64,000 nt of DNA from Gemmatimonadota bacterium (GCA_040388625.1 JAZKBK010000003.1:372001-436000), one strand, 5' to 3'; shown: positions 15,453-24,672, numbered from the stretch's first letter. A program made the numbers and translations. The notes: generated from the sequence alone by a model not told the origin.

Positions 15453-17036
15453 GTGGCTGACGCAATTCAGGACATGCTCGACCGCATCGGCGGTCGCCAA
15501 CGTGCCATGTTGTTGATGGTGGGCGTTGGCGTGGCCGCGGTGATTTTCGGTGTATCGAAGTGGGCTACGGCGCCGGACTGGGTACCGGCCTTCACCAATC
15601 AGCCGATCGAGACGGTCGGGCAGATGACGGACAAGCTCACGGCTGCCGGAATCGGGTTCAAGCTGGATCGCGGCGGCAGCGACATTCTGGTGAGCGCCAA
15701 CGACGTTGCGCGTGCGCGGGTGACTCTGGCGCAGGCGGGGCTTCCGTCGGCTGGACGTCCCGGCATGGAGCTGTTCGATCAGCCATCGTGGGGAATGACT
15801 GACTTCACGCAGCGAATCAATTACAGGCGCGCACTAGAAGGAGAGCTCGAGCGCACGATCGGCAAGATGACGGGGGTGCAGTCGGCGCAGGTTCACCTCG
15901 CGCTGCACGAGCAGGCGACGTTCCGTTCTCAGGACAAGCCGGCGAACGCATCCGTGGTATTGAAGACCGGTGGCGCCGCACCATCGCAGGATGTCGTGCA
16001 GGGTATCGCGCATCTCGTGGCGGGCAGCGTGGACGGGATCACGGCGGACCACGTGACGATACTCGACGATGCCGGAAGAATGTTGTCCACTCCGGACGAT
16101 GGCTCGATGGCTTCCCTTACGAACGCGCAGCTTTCGACCCAGCGCGAGGTCGAGGGATATCTACAGACCAAGGCGGAAAGCCTGGTCGATGACATCGTAG
16201 GCAGCGGCAATGCGCGCGTTCGCGTATCCGCCGCGCTCAACTTCGACAAGATCGAGCGGTCATCGCAGCTCGTGGATCCCGACAAGCAGGCCACCAGCAC
16301 GGAGCAGCGTTACGAGATCACGCCTGGAGCGCAGGGCGGCGCTGCGTCGTCGAACGTCGCGATGAGCTATGACAATTCCAAGGTCACCGAGAACTTCTCC
16401 GGAGCGATCGGCAACATCAAGAGACTGTCGGTTGCCGTTCTGCTGAATGACCGCATGATTCAGCCGCCGGCCAATGCAGGCCCCAACGCGAAGCCGACAT
16501 ATGTTGCGCGCACTCCGGAAGAGATCGCGCGCATAGAATCGCTTATCCGCGGTGCCGTGGGAGCTGACAGCACGCGCGGTGACGTCGTCACGGTAGTCGC
16601 GACCCACTTTGACGCGGCGCCTGTCGCGGACGTGGAGAAGACCGCGCCACAGACGATCATCAATACCGTTCAGCAATTCGAGAAGCCGGCGATCTCCGTG
16701 TTTGCCATTCTGGTGCTCTTCATCGTCGCGATGATGCTCATCAAGGCGATCAAGTCTCTACCGGCGTCGAACTCACGCTCGGCGTACGCTCCGCTCGCGC
16801 TTCCTGCACCCGGCGGTCAACACTCCAACCAGTTCGCCACCGCGGCGCACGATATGGCTAACGCGATCTCCGCGAACGCGCATCAGCAGCACCAGAGCTA
16901 CGCAGTTCAGCCTCCGCCTCAACCGCTCGCGTTTCCGGAACAGAATCAGACTCGCGGTCGTGTAGCGGCAACCATCGCGGCCAAGCCTGAAGTCTCGACC
17001 CGCGTTGTACGCGCGTGGCTGAAGGAAGCTGTATAA
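15453..17036 (+). CDS. fliF: Flagellar MS-ring protein FliF
   Basis: 527 residues from a GTG start at 15453 with a GGGGA ribosome site. First membrane helix ~20-37 (MLLMVGVGVAAVIFG), then the ring-building YscJ/FliF domain with GLPSAGRPGMELFD and FTQRINYRRALEGELERTI, then the FliF C-terminal domain. A second membrane helix lies near residue 415 (SVFAILVLFIVAMMLIKAI). The cytoplasmic tail ends in RVVRAWLKEAV, the FliG-binding type of sequence. The gene stop abuts the fliG start (TAAATG). FliF forms the ring on which rod, C ring and export gate are assembled. Confidence 0.96.
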   Translation: MADAIQDMLDRIGGRQRAMLLMVGVGVAAVIFGVSKWATAPDWVPAFTNQPIETVGQMTDKLTAAGIGFKLDRGGSDILVSANDVARARVTLAQAGLPSAGRPGMELFDQPSWGMTDFTQRINYRRALEGELERTIGKMTGVQSAQVHLALHEQATFRSQDKPANASVVLKTGGAAPSQDVVQGIAHLVAGSVDGITADHVTILDDAGRMLSTPDDGSMASLTNAQLSTQREVEGYLQTKAESLVDDIVGSGNARVRVSAALNFDKIERSSQLVDPDKQATSTEQRYEITPGAQGGAASSNVAMSYDNSKVTENFSGAIGNIKRLSVAVLLNDRMIQPPANAGPNAKPTYVARTPEEIARIESLIRGAVGADSTRGDVVTVVATHFDAAPVADVEKTAPQTIINTVQQFEKPAISVFAILVLFIVAMMLIKAIKSLPASNSRSAYAPLALPAPGGQHSNQFATAAHDMANAISANAHQQHQSYAVQPPPQPLAFPEQNQTRGRVAATIAAKPEVSTRVVRAWLKEAV

Positions 17037-18098
17037 ATGGGAACCGCGGTAGTGCCGGTGGAAGAAAAGAAGAGTGTTGCGAAACTCACCGCTGCCGACC
17101 TGACCGGACCGCAGAAGGTCGCGGTGTTGTGCATGTCGCTCGGCGCTGATGAGGCGGTGAAACTGACGCAGTCGCTCACGCCTGAAGAGGCCGAGGAGAT
17201 CAGCTTCCATATCGCGCAGATGGAACAGGTGAGCGCCGGCACGGTCGAAGCAGTCCTGACCGAGTGGATGCAGATGGCACTTGCCGTTGACTCGATCGCC
17301 CAGGGCGGTATCAGCTACGCCGGTGAGGTTCTGGAAAAGGCGTTCGGCAGTCACAGAGCCAGCGCGACGCTGACGCGAATTCAGTCGCAGCTGGCAGACT
17401 CAGCTGGATTGCACCGGCTACGGAGCGCTGACCCGCAGCAGCTCGCGACGACGCTGCGCGGCGAGCATCCTCAGACTATCGCACTTGTTCTCGCTCATCT
17501 CGAGCCGCAACAGACCGCGACGATTCTGCGCGACCTGGATCCATCGCTCGGCGGCGAGGTGATGTACCGCATCGGCTGCATGGAAAAGGTGGCTCCTGAC
17601 ATGATGCTGCTGGTGGAGAAGGCTCTCAGTAACGAGACCGACCTCAGCTTTACTCGCGGCTTGCGCGCGGCTGGTGGACCGGATGCAGTTGCGAGCGTGC
17701 TCAACCATGTCTCGGGCTCGCTCGAGAAAGACCTGCTCGATCACATCGGCGAGCGGGACACGCAGCTTTGCGAGCAGATCAAGAACCTCATGTTCGTCTT
17801 CGACGACGTGGGCAAGCTGGACGACCGCTCGTTGCAGCGACTGCTGCGCGAAATCGACGCCCGTACTCTATCGCTGGCGCTCAAGACCGCAAAGGAAGAG
17901 ATGCGCGAGCGCATCATGGCCGGCATGTCGGCACGCGCGGTCACGGCGCTCAAGGAAGAGATATCGATGCTCGGCGCCGTTCGTGTCCGCGACGTGGAAG
18001 CGGCCCAGGCACAGATCGTCGCACAGGTTCGGGCGCTCGAAGCGGCCGGAGAAATCACCATCGGTGCCGGAGCCTCGGAAGATGCGTTCATCGAATAG
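17037..18098 (+). CDS. fliG: Flagellar motor switch protein FliG
   Basis: 353 residues, a normal length. N-terminal FliF-binding domain, middle domain with the EHPQ motif (RGEHPQTIALVLAHLEPQQT), and C-terminal torque domain with LMFVFDDVGKLDDRSLQRLL, containing the charged residues that meet MotA. Starts directly after the fliF stop. It sits at the cytoplasmic face and transmits stator torque; MotA and MotB are encoded at 41264-42974. Confidence 0.97.
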   Translation: MGTAVVPVEEKKSVAKLTAADLTGPQKVAVLCMSLGADEAVKLTQSLTPEEAEEISFHIAQMEQVSAGTVEAVLTEWMQMALAVDSIAQGGISYAGEVLEKAFGSHRASATLTRIQSQLADSAGLHRLRSADPQQLATTLRGEHPQTIALVLAHLEPQQTATILRDLDPSLGGEVMYRIGCMEKVAPDMMLLVEKALSNETDLSFTRGLRAAGGPDAVASVLNHVSGSLEKDLLDHIGERDTQLCEQIKNLMFVFDDVGKLDDRSLQRLLREIDARTLSLALKTAKEEMRERIMAGMSARAVTALKEEISMLGAVRVRDVEAAQAQIVAQVRALEAAGEITIGAGASEDAFIE

Positions 18099-18753
18099 GC
18101 CCGGAGTGCTTGCGGCCGGTGCGCTGCCCGCAAATCCGACGCGATGGGCGCCGGATGACATGGCGACGCTCAACTGGACGACAGCTGTCAATACGCAGCC
18201 CGCGTCACAGATGGAGCAGGAAGCGCATGCTCGTATCGAGTTGGAGCAGCGCCTGGCGGAGGCGCAGGCCGCTGGCTACGACGCCGGCAGGCTGGACGGC
18301 GAGCTGGCGGAGGCGACACGCCTGCGCAATGCGGTCGCGGCAGCCGAGCAGGCGCTCGACACGATTCGCACCAGCGAATCCAAGTGGCAGGAATGTGTTA
18401 CCGAAAACATTGCGGCTCTCGCCGTTACTGTGGCGCGCCACATAGTTGGACGTGAACTGCGCACCGACGCGGCGTCTGTCGCAGATCTGGTCAAGCGCGC
18501 GCTGGCGGAATTTCCGATCGATCAGCCGATGCGCGTTCGTGTGAATCCACACGACCTATCGCTTCTGTCGCATCCCACGCCGACCGGCGGCGAGCCTGTT
18601 CCGATCGCGCCGAATCGTGACGTTCGGTGGCTGGCAGACTCCCGTATTCAGCCGGGCGGCTGTGTCGTCGAGGGACGCGAGAGGATCGTGGACGGCCGCG
18701 TCGATACGGCACTTGAACGACTCTATAGAAAGTTGACGGACAATGTTGCCTGA
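18082..18753 (+). CDS. fliH: Flagellar assembly protein FliH
   Basis: 223 residues from ATG at 18082, overlapping the fliG end by 17 bases. The N terminus is non-conserved; residues ~45-110 form a long helix with ELEQRLAEAQAAGYDAGRLD, a GxxxG-like run typical of FliH. The C-terminal part (AALAVTVARHIVGRELRTD, later RWLADSRIQPGGCVVEG) matches FliH/YscL. FliH dimers bind FliI and regulate or tether the export ATPase. The reading frame also runs open far upstream inside fliG, but only in the wrong frame for that gene. Overlaps fliI by 11 bases. Confidence 0.9.
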   Translation: MRSSNRPGVLAAGALPANPTRWAPDDMATLNWTTAVNTQPASQMEQEAHARIELEQRLAEAQAAGYDAGRLDGELAEATRLRNAVAAAEQALDTIRTSESKWQECVTENIAALAVTVARHIVGRELRTDAASVADLVKRALAEFPIDQPMRVRVNPHDLSLLSHPTPTGGEPVPIAPNRDVRWLADSRIQPGGCVVEGRERIVDGRVDTALERLYRKLTDNVA

Positions 18754-20077
18754 TACTTTCGCGGATGTCGTTGCGGATACGCCGCGATTCGATCGCTATG
18801 GTCGTGTCACACGAGTCGTTGGTCTCGTCATCGAGGCAACGGGAATCGACGTGGGCGTTGGCGAGCTCTGTCGTGTCACGAGCTTGACGGACGACAGATC
18901 GGTGCTGGCGGAAGTCGTGGGGTTCCACGAAGACAACGTCATCCTGATGCCGCTCGGCGAGCTCGACGGGCTACACGCTGGAAGCTTCGTTCAGCCACTC
19001 GGCCGCTCCTTCGGTGTCGACGTCGGACCGTCGCTACTTGGTCGCGTTCTGAATGGACTCGGGCATCCAATCGACGACAAGGGTCCGATCGAATTCACAG
19101 ACCGCGTTCCGCTTGCAGCCGAGCCTCCGAATCCACTCGAGCGGCGCATGATCGACGAGCCACTGGAGACGGGCGTTCGTGCAATCGACGGGATGCTCAC
19201 GATCGGTCGCGGCCAGCGCGTCGGAATATTCGCCGGATCGGGCGTCGGAAAGAGCACGCTTCTGGGGATGATCGCGCGGCACGCCAAGGCGGACGTCAAC
19301 GTGATCGCACTACTCGGCGAGCGTGGCCGCGAGGTACGCGACTTCATCGAGCATTCGCTTGGCGAGGAAGGACTCGCGCGCTCCGTAATCATTGTCGCCA
19401 CCGGCGATCAGGCTGCGCTGGTTCGCGCTCGTGGCGCGCTCGTGGCGACTGCAATCGCCGAATATTTTCGCGACCAGGGCAAGCAAGTGATGCTGATGCT
19501 CGATTCAGTGACGCGTGTAGCAATGGCGTGGCGCGAGATCGGGCTGGCAACCGGCGAACCGCCGACCACAAAGGGCTACCCGCCTTCGGTGTTCGCGTCA
19601 CTCCCGCGTCTTCTCGAGCGTGCAGGCAATGCGCGTGTCGGCGGCATCACCGGCATTTACACGGTGCTGGTGGATGGCGACGATTTCAACGAACCGGTTG
19701 CCGACGCAACGCGCTCCATACTCGACGGTCACATAGTGCTCACACGCAAGCTGGCATCGGCGGGACACTTTCCTTCCATCGACATACTCGACAGCAAGAG
19801 CCGAGTTCGGGATCAGGTGGTGTCACCGAGCCATCGCACGGCGGCGGAGACGATTCTGCGCACCGAGGCTACATATCGCGAGAAGGAAGATCTCATACTC
19901 GTGGGCGCGTACCAGAAAGGAACGAGTGCGATGGTGGACTCCGCCGTGGAGCATCGCGAAGCGGTACTGTCCCTGCTACGGCAGCGTGCAGACGAGACCA
20001 CGACTATCGGCGAGACACATGCGACGATGCGCGATCTCGCGGCACGCATCACGGCCTCCAATCGGCAGGCGGCGTAA
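18743..20077 (+). CDS. fliI: Flagellum-specific export ATPase FliI
   Basis: 444 residues. Walker A GSGVGKST (165-172), the downstream ALLGERGREVRDFIEH that is conserved in FliI/F1-beta, and the Walker B-type LMLDSVTRVAMA. The C-terminal domain includes YREKEDLILVGAYQKG. It is the hexameric ATPase that dissociates chaperone-substrate complexes at the export gate, with FliH and FliJ encoded on either side. Confidence 0.97.
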   Translation: MLPDTFADVVADTPRFDRYGRVTRVVGLVIEATGIDVGVGELCRVTSLTDDRSVLAEVVGFHEDNVILMPLGELDGLHAGSFVQPLGRSFGVDVGPSLLGRVLNGLGHPIDDKGPIEFTDRVPLAAEPPNPLERRMIDEPLETGVRAIDGMLTIGRGQRVGIFAGSGVGKSTLLGMIARHAKADVNVIALLGERGREVRDFIEHSLGEEGLARSVIIVATGDQAALVRARGALVATAIAEYFRDQGKQVMLMLDSVTRVAMAWREIGLATGEPPTTKGYPPSVFASLPRLLERAGNARVGGITGIYTVLVDGDDFNEPVADATRSILDGHIVLTRKLASAGHFPSIDILDSKSRVRDQVVSPSHRTAAETILRTEATYREKEDLILVGAYQKGTSAMVDSAVEHREAVLSLLRQRADETTTIGETHATMRDLAARITASNRQAA

Positions 20078-20079
20078 CG

Positions 20080-20520
20080 ATGTTTCGTTTTCGTCTTCAG
20101 CAGGTTCTGGATCTCAGAGAGAAGCAGGAGCGTCATCTCGCAACTCAACTGGCTGCCGCTCTCGGAGCTGAGCGCGAGGCGAAAGACGCGCTCAACGGGC
20201 TGCGCGCGGAACGAGCAGCTGGCTCGGAAGCCGTGAAGGAGGGTGAGAGCCACTCGGTTGGTGAGCTCGCGAATCTCGCATTCATGATGCAGCAACTCGA
20301 CGACAGGATCGCGGGCGCGAACGATACCGTCGGCGCAGCGAACAACAGCGTCTCGCAGGTGCAGGAAGCACTTACCGCAGCGTTCAAGGATCGCCGCGTT
20401 CTGGATCGTCTTCGTGAGCGTCACGAAGAGACATATCGCGCAACTGCGGAGCAGACAGACCGGAGAGCGATGGACGACATCGCGCTCTCCCGCTTCGTGC
20501 ACAACGACAACGGGCAATGA
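20080..20520 (+). CDS. fliJ: Flagellar export protein FliJ
   Basis: 146 residues from ATG at 20080, starting MFRFRLQQVLDLREKQER, the standard FliJ opening. The whole protein is an antiparallel coiled coil (about 10-135), as in FliJ, which inserts in the FliI ring as a stalk. It begins 2 bases after the fliI stop. Open sequence upstream belongs to fliI in another frame. Confidence 0.93.
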   Translation: MFRFRLQQVLDLREKQERHLATQLAAALGAEREAKDALNGLRAERAAGSEAVKEGESHSVGELANLAFMMQQLDDRIAGANDTVGAANNSVSQVQEALTAAFKDRRVLDRLRERHEETYRATAEQTDRRAMDDIALSRFVHNDNGQ

Positions 20521-21218
20521 AGAAACTTCTAATTCCATTTATCGCGTCATTCGGACTCAGCCTCGGCATCGCAACCGGAGTGGTGATGGTTCGCGCGCCG
20601 AAGCCGGTGGTTTTGGCGAAAACCGACAAGGTTGCGGCGGCGAATCGGAAGCCGGATTCGACGGGAGCGGCGAAGGACAGCATTGCAGCACCAGCGGCCG
20701 ACTCGACCAACTCCGTCAATGCCGTGGCGAATGCGCAGACAGCCAATCCGAATGCCGCGGGTCCTTCTGGTGCCAGCGCGCCGGCGGGAGCACCAGCCGG
20801 ATCCGGCGCTACGGCGGCACCGGCGGCACCGGCGGCACCGACGGCAAGTCATGACGTCGCTTCCGCGCAGGACAAGGCAACCGGGTCCGGCCGGCCAGCT
20901 TCTGCGACGCAAACGCCAAATGCGAAGCTTGCATCGACTGCCCAATCCGGTGGCGCTGCACCCAAACCGGTGATTCGGCCAATCAGACCCGCGACAGATT
21001 CGCTCATCGGCCGACGCCTGGCGCAGGTATTTGGTGCGATGCAGCCCAAGGATGCCGCGCGTGTGCTCGAGCAGATGGATGACAACGACGTTCGCGCGAT
21101 ACTGGGCTCGCTATCGAGCAAGCAACAGGCCGCCATTCTCGGGTCCTTCCCGACGCAGCGCGCCGCGCTGATCCTGCAGGCAACGCTTCGCACCGCATCC
21201 AGCGGAGGCACGGAATGA
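20517..21218 (+). CDS. MotE-like flagellar protein (MgtE N-terminal domain)
   Basis: 233 residues, overlapping fliJ by ATGA. One N-terminal membrane/signal helix (LLIPFIASFGLSLGIATGVV), a long Ala/Pro/Ser/Gly-rich linker (~35-165), then a C-terminal MgtE-N-type helical repeat (~168-225) with LAQVFGAMQPKDAARVLEQM, followed by a second DVRAILGSLSSKQQAAI repeat. Similar proteins lie between fliJ and fliK in many flagellar loci; in alphaproteobacteria the family includes MotE, a MotC chaperone. Probably anchored in the inner membrane with a periplasmic domain. Specific function here not shown. Confidence 0.8.
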   Translation: MKKLLIPFIASFGLSLGIATGVVMVRAPKPVVLAKTDKVAAANRKPDSTGAAKDSIAAPAADSTNSVNAVANAQTANPNAAGPSGASAPAGAPAGSGATAAPAAPAAPTASHDVASAQDKATGSGRPASATQTPNAKLASTAQSGGAAPKPVIRPIRPATDSLIGRRLAQVFGAMQPKDAARVLEQMDDNDVRAILGSLSSKQQAAILGSFPTQRAALILQATLRTASSGGTE

Positions 21219-22873
21219 GTATGCTGCCAGTCAACTTTGCTCCTGCAGAACCTGCATCGGCGGAGCCGACGTCGTCGTCGCGCTCCAGGCGCGACGCGGA
21301 TGGTCCCAGCACGTCTGGTACGAATGCATTCGCTGCAACGCTTGCGACAGCGATGCACGCACCCGCACCTCACGCTGCGAAGCTGAAGAAGGACGGCGCC
21401 AACTCCGAGCTCGACGCACGGGCATCCACAGCCACGTCCAGCGCTGCATCAAGTGCTGAGGCCGGTGCCGCATCAAGTACTGCATCCAGTGCTGCATCTA
21501 CCGCTGCATCTACCGCTGCATCTACCGCAGCATCCAAGACCGGCGCGTCTGGCGTCGGCAGTGGGGTTCACGCCGGAAAGCCGGCCTTCGCTGCAGCCGC
21601 GGAAGCGCGCGCAGCCGCGGCCACTGTTTCCGTCGACACCCCCAACGCTGACGCCGACGCGCTCAATCCGGATTTCCGCACGCGGCTTGCCCGCGTGGTG
21701 AGTCGGATGCATGACGAGTTCGGCAAGGATGTCAATCTCGTGGAAGGATTCAGGACTCAGTCGCGGCAGGATCATCTATATGATCAGGGGCGCGTGAATC
21801 CAGGTGAAGTGGTGACCTGGACCAAGTCGAGCAAGCACACGCTTGGACTTGCGGCGGACGTCACCATCGATGGGGGATACACCGACACCGCGGGCTTCCA
21901 GCAGCTGGCGCAGATCGCCGCGCAGGAAGGACTTCGCACGCTCGGTCCCAAGGATCCGGGTCACATCGAGATGCCGACGCGCGGAGGGGCCGCTGCGTGG
22001 GGCGACAGCAGTCCCATCGACACCCTGAACATCGATGACAATGTATCTCGCGCAATCGGTATTGCGATGGATCAGAGCAATGTGACTGACAATGCGCGCG
22101 ACGACAGCGACAGTCTCAACAACTTCAATGGTTTGCTGAGCAGGGTTGGCCGCAGTGCGTCCACCGGGATGCCGCAGATCCAGATGCCGATGATGGCCGG
22201 CAACGGAATGGCGGGTAACGGAATGGCCGGCAACGGTGGCGGAATGTCTGGCAACATGTCTCAGCGCGATCGCGGAGATATTCTGAAGGATAGCGCGATA
22301 ACGGGTGACACCGCGAAGGTAGCCGATGTCGCGAGCGTCGCAAGCGTTGCATCAGTTGCCCAGGTAGCGCAGGTGGCACACGTTGCTGCGCCGGCGCAAC
22401 CGATGGTCGTCGGAGCGCAGATGCCTCAGACCGTACAGGTAGCCAGCGGTACAGATGCCGCCGACAAGGTCGGCAAGCTGCTGGATGCGCGCGACGCGGC
22501 ACCAGCGCAACCGCTCTCGCAGGTGACCCTCAACGTCGACAACGCAGCCGGAGGCTCCGACAAGATCACGGTTCAGCTGCGTGCGGGCGTCGTGGACACG
22601 GCAATATCGGTTGCAGATCCGAATCGCGCGGACAAGATGTCATTGCGCGTCGGAGAATTGCAGCACGCATTGGAGCAGCACGGACTGGATGCAACGGCTA
22701 TCAACGTGGCATCCACGTCGGCTGGCTCAGGGCCGGGATGGAACCCGCGCCAAGGCAGCGATCAGAGCGCCCAGAACGGGCGCCCTTCGCTCAATTACCG
22801 GGACAACCGACAGGACGCGGATGCGACCCGACAGCGCTCTCGTAGAGAGCAGCAGGGAGGAAGACAGAAATGA
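21215..22873 (+). CDS. fliK: FliK-type hook-length protein with inserted M15 peptidase domain
   Basis: 552 residues; start overlaps the previous gene stop (ATGA). Residues 1-145 are Ala/Ser-rich and repetitive. Residues ~150-255 form a D-Ala-D-Ala/L-Ala-D-Glu peptidase (M15) domain: VEGFRTQSRQDHLYDQGRVN, the metal motif SKHTLGLAAD (His208, Asp215), and DPGH (Asp247, His250). Another low-complexity stretch follows, with MAGNG and VASVA repeats. The C-terminal ~435-505 is a hook-length (Flg_hook) domain: ITVQLRAGVVDTAISV and LRVGELQHALEQHGLDA. The place before flgD-flgE fits FliK. The FlgJ here has no hydrolase domain, so this fusion may clear peptidoglycan for the rod or hook (inference). Confidence 0.85.
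   Translation: MSMLPVNFAPAEPASAEPTSSSRSRRDADGPSTSGTNAFAATLATAMHAPAPHAAKLKKDGANSELDARASTATSSAASSAEAGAASSTASSAASTAASTAASTAASKTGASGVGSGVHAGKPAFAAAAEARAAAATVSVDTPNADADALNPDFRTRLARVVSRMHDEFGKDVNLVEGFRTQSRQDHLYDQGRVNPGEVVTWTKSSKHTLGLAADVTIDGGYTDTAGFQQLAQIAAQEGLRTLGPKDPGHIEMPTRGGAAAWGDSSPIDTLNIDDNVSRAIGIAMDQSNVTDNARDDSDSLNNFNGLLSRVGRSASTGMPQIQMPMMAGNGMAGNGMAGNGGGMSGNMSQRDRGDILKDSAITGDTAKVADVASVASVASVAQVAQVAHVAAPAQPMVVGAQMPQTVQVASGTDAADKVGKLLDARDAAPAQPLSQVTLNVDNAAGGSDKITVQLRAGVVDTAISVADPNRADKMSLRVGELQHALEQHGLDATAINVASTSAGSGPGWNPRQGSDQSAQNGRPSLNYRDNRQDADATRQRSRREQQGGRQK
21447..21537 (+). repeat. Imperfect 12-base repeats in the fliK-like gene
   Basis: Tandem GCATCTACCGCT-type units (with GCATCAAGTGCT variants) encode an Ala-Ser/Ala-Ala-Ser-Thr tract, residues ~78-108. 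A second set of 15-base units at 22194-22240 encodes MAGNG repeats, and a third set of 9-base units at 22325-22390 encodes VASVA/VAQVA. Such repeats could change length by slippage; FliK length sets hook length. Confidence 0.7.
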
Positions 22874-23202
22874 TTACCGCGCCCACTGGCGGCATCGCTC
22901 CGATGCGTGACACGAACGCACCGAACTCCTCGTCGGGTTCGGCAAGCAACGCGATCACCAACGCAGCAGGCGGTGCTATGGGAAAGGACCAGTTCGTCAA
23001 GTTGCTCGTGACGGAAATGCAGAACCAGGATCCTATGAATCCGATGGACGGAAAGGATCTCGCTGCGCAGCTGGCGCAGTTCTCGAGTGTCGAGCAGTTG
23101 ATGAACATCAACACCAAACTCGACAACTTCGCTGCGCTGTTCGCGCCGACGACCCCGACTTCGGGCTCAACGGGCTCGAGCTCATCGACCACGGGCGCGT
23201 AA
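22870..23202 (+). CDS. flgD: Hook-cap scaffold FlgD, short form
   Basis: 110 residues with the N-terminal FlgD signature: KDQFVKLLVTEMQNQDPMNP and LAAQLAQFSSVEQLMNINTK. It then stops in a Ser/Thr/Gly tail. Typical FlgD has ~220 residues, with Tudor and Ig-like domains after this segment, which are missing. The ATGA overlap with fliK and position before flgE support function as the hook cap. The stop is followed by 42 bases and then flgE, with no downstream remnant visible, so it seems a genuinely short version. Confidence 0.9.
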   Translation: MITAPTGGIAPMRDTNAPNSSSGSASNAITNAAGGAMGKDQFVKLLVTEMQNQDPMNPMDGKDLAAQLAQFSSVEQLMNINTKLDNFAALFAPTTPTSGSTGSSSSTTGA

Positions 23203-23244
23203 GCGCCTGAATGACCATACACACACTCATAGGACTTTAACGAC

Positions 23245-24585
23245 ATGGATCGCTCGCTATTCTCCGCCGTATCAGGCCTGCGGAACAATCAGACCCGAAT
23301 GGACGTCATCGGTAACAACATCGCGAACGTCAACACGACGGCATTCAAGGCAAGTCGTGCAAACTTCACGGAGAGCTTCTCGCAGGTTCTCTCCGGCGCG
23401 ACGCGTCCCGGCACCACGACAGGCGGCATCAACTCGATGGCCGTCGGACTTGGCTCTCAGCTAAGCAGCATCGACACCGTCTTCACGCAGGGAAACCGCG
23501 AGACGACCAACGTCGCGACCAACCTCGCGATACAGGGCAATTCGTTCTTCGTCGTCTCGAATGGCGCGCAGAACTCGTTCACGCGTGACGGTAACTTCAA
23601 GTGGGATTCCAACGGTACGCTCGTCGCAGGCAATGGCGGAATCGTCCAGGGCCTGATGGCGAAGAACGGCGTCCTGGGCGGAGGTCTCACCGGCATCTCG
23701 GTGCCGATCGGCCAGACCACTCCCGCTGCCGCAACCACCAAGGCGACGGTCGCGGGCAACTTCAACTCCGAAGCCCCGAACTTCGTCGCAGTCGATCCAA
23801 ATAATCCGACTGCCGCCGAGCTTGCTGACCCGGTGAACGCGGGCTCGAAGGTCGAGACCACACTCGGTGTCTTCGATTCGCTCGGCTCGAAGCACAACCT
23901 CACGCTCGTTGCCTGGAAGACCGGCCCGAACACGTGGGAGTGCAAGATCGACCCCAGCAGCCTGAACTACGACGCGACACAACCGTATACTTTCGGACCG
24001 GGCGCCCAGTCGTCGCCGGCAGCCGCCGCGACTCCGTGGCAGTTCACCTTCAAGAGCGACGGCACGATCGATAGCGCAAATTCCAATCTGCCAAGTGTGA
24101 CGTTTACACCGGCCGGTGGCGGCGCCGCAGTTTCACTCAAGCTCGATCCTGGCACCGGGTCGACTGGCGTCACATCACTCGCGGTCGGGAATTCCGCGGT
24201 GCTGCGCGACCAGAACGGTTACGCGTCAGGTGTTCTGCAGAATGTATCGATCGGCCAGGATGGAGTCGTTACTGGATCCTTCTCGAACGGCACCAATCAG
24301 ACGCTCGCACAGATCGCCCTCGCGGACTTCAACAACCCCGAGGGTCTGGATCAGGCCGCCGACAGCATGTACACGGTCTCCGCGAACTCGGGAACGCCCC
24401 TTATCGGCTACTCGGGAAAGGACACCACTTCGACGATTGCGAGCGGCGCGCTCGAAATGTCGAACGTCGATCTGGCGCAGGAATTCACCGACATGATCAT
24501 CACGCAGCGCGGCTTCGAAGCCAACGGCAAGATGATCACGACCAGCGACCAGATGCTTCAGACTCTCATAAACATGCGTCAGTAG
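23245..24585 (+). CDS. flgE: Flagellar hook protein FlgE
   Basis: 446 residues. N terminus MDRSLFSAVSGLRNNQTRMD and GNNIANVNTTAFKASRANF are the rod/hook family signature; the C terminus has LEMSNVDLAQEFTDMIITQR and ANGKMITTSDQMLQTLINMR. The middle holds the FlgE D1/D2 domains. The length is normal. It ends the flgB-flgE operon and is followed by a strong terminator. Confidence 0.95.
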   Translation: MDRSLFSAVSGLRNNQTRMDVIGNNIANVNTTAFKASRANFTESFSQVLSGATRPGTTTGGINSMAVGLGSQLSSIDTVFTQGNRETTNVATNLAIQGNSFFVVSNGAQNSFTRDGNFKWDSNGTLVAGNGGIVQGLMAKNGVLGGGLTGISVPIGQTTPAAATTKATVAGNFNSEAPNFVAVDPNNPTAAELADPVNAGSKVETTLGVFDSLGSKHNLTLVAWKTGPNTWECKIDPSSLNYDATQPYTFGPGAQSSPAAAATPWQFTFKSDGTIDSANSNLPSVTFTPAGGGAAVSLKLDPGTGSTGVTSLAVGNSAVLRDQNGYASGVLQNVSIGQDGVVTGSFSNGTNQTLAQIALADFNNPEGLDQAADSMYTVSANSGTPLIGYSGKDTTSTIASGALEMSNVDLAQEFTDMIITQRGFEANGKMITTSDQMLQTLINMRQ

Positions 24586-24635
24586 TGATGTAGGACAGTC
24601 GCTCAAAGATTCACTGCTGCGGCAATATTAGCCGA

Positions 24636-24672
24636 GGGCAGCCCGGAAGAAATTGCCGGGCTGCCCTTTTTT
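24636..24672 (+). terminator. Rho-independent terminator after flgE
   Basis: An 11-base perfect stem GGGCAGCCCGG / CCGGGCTGCCC with a 9-base loop, then TTTTTT. It lies 50 bases after the flgE stop and closes the flgB operon. Confidence 0.95.
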
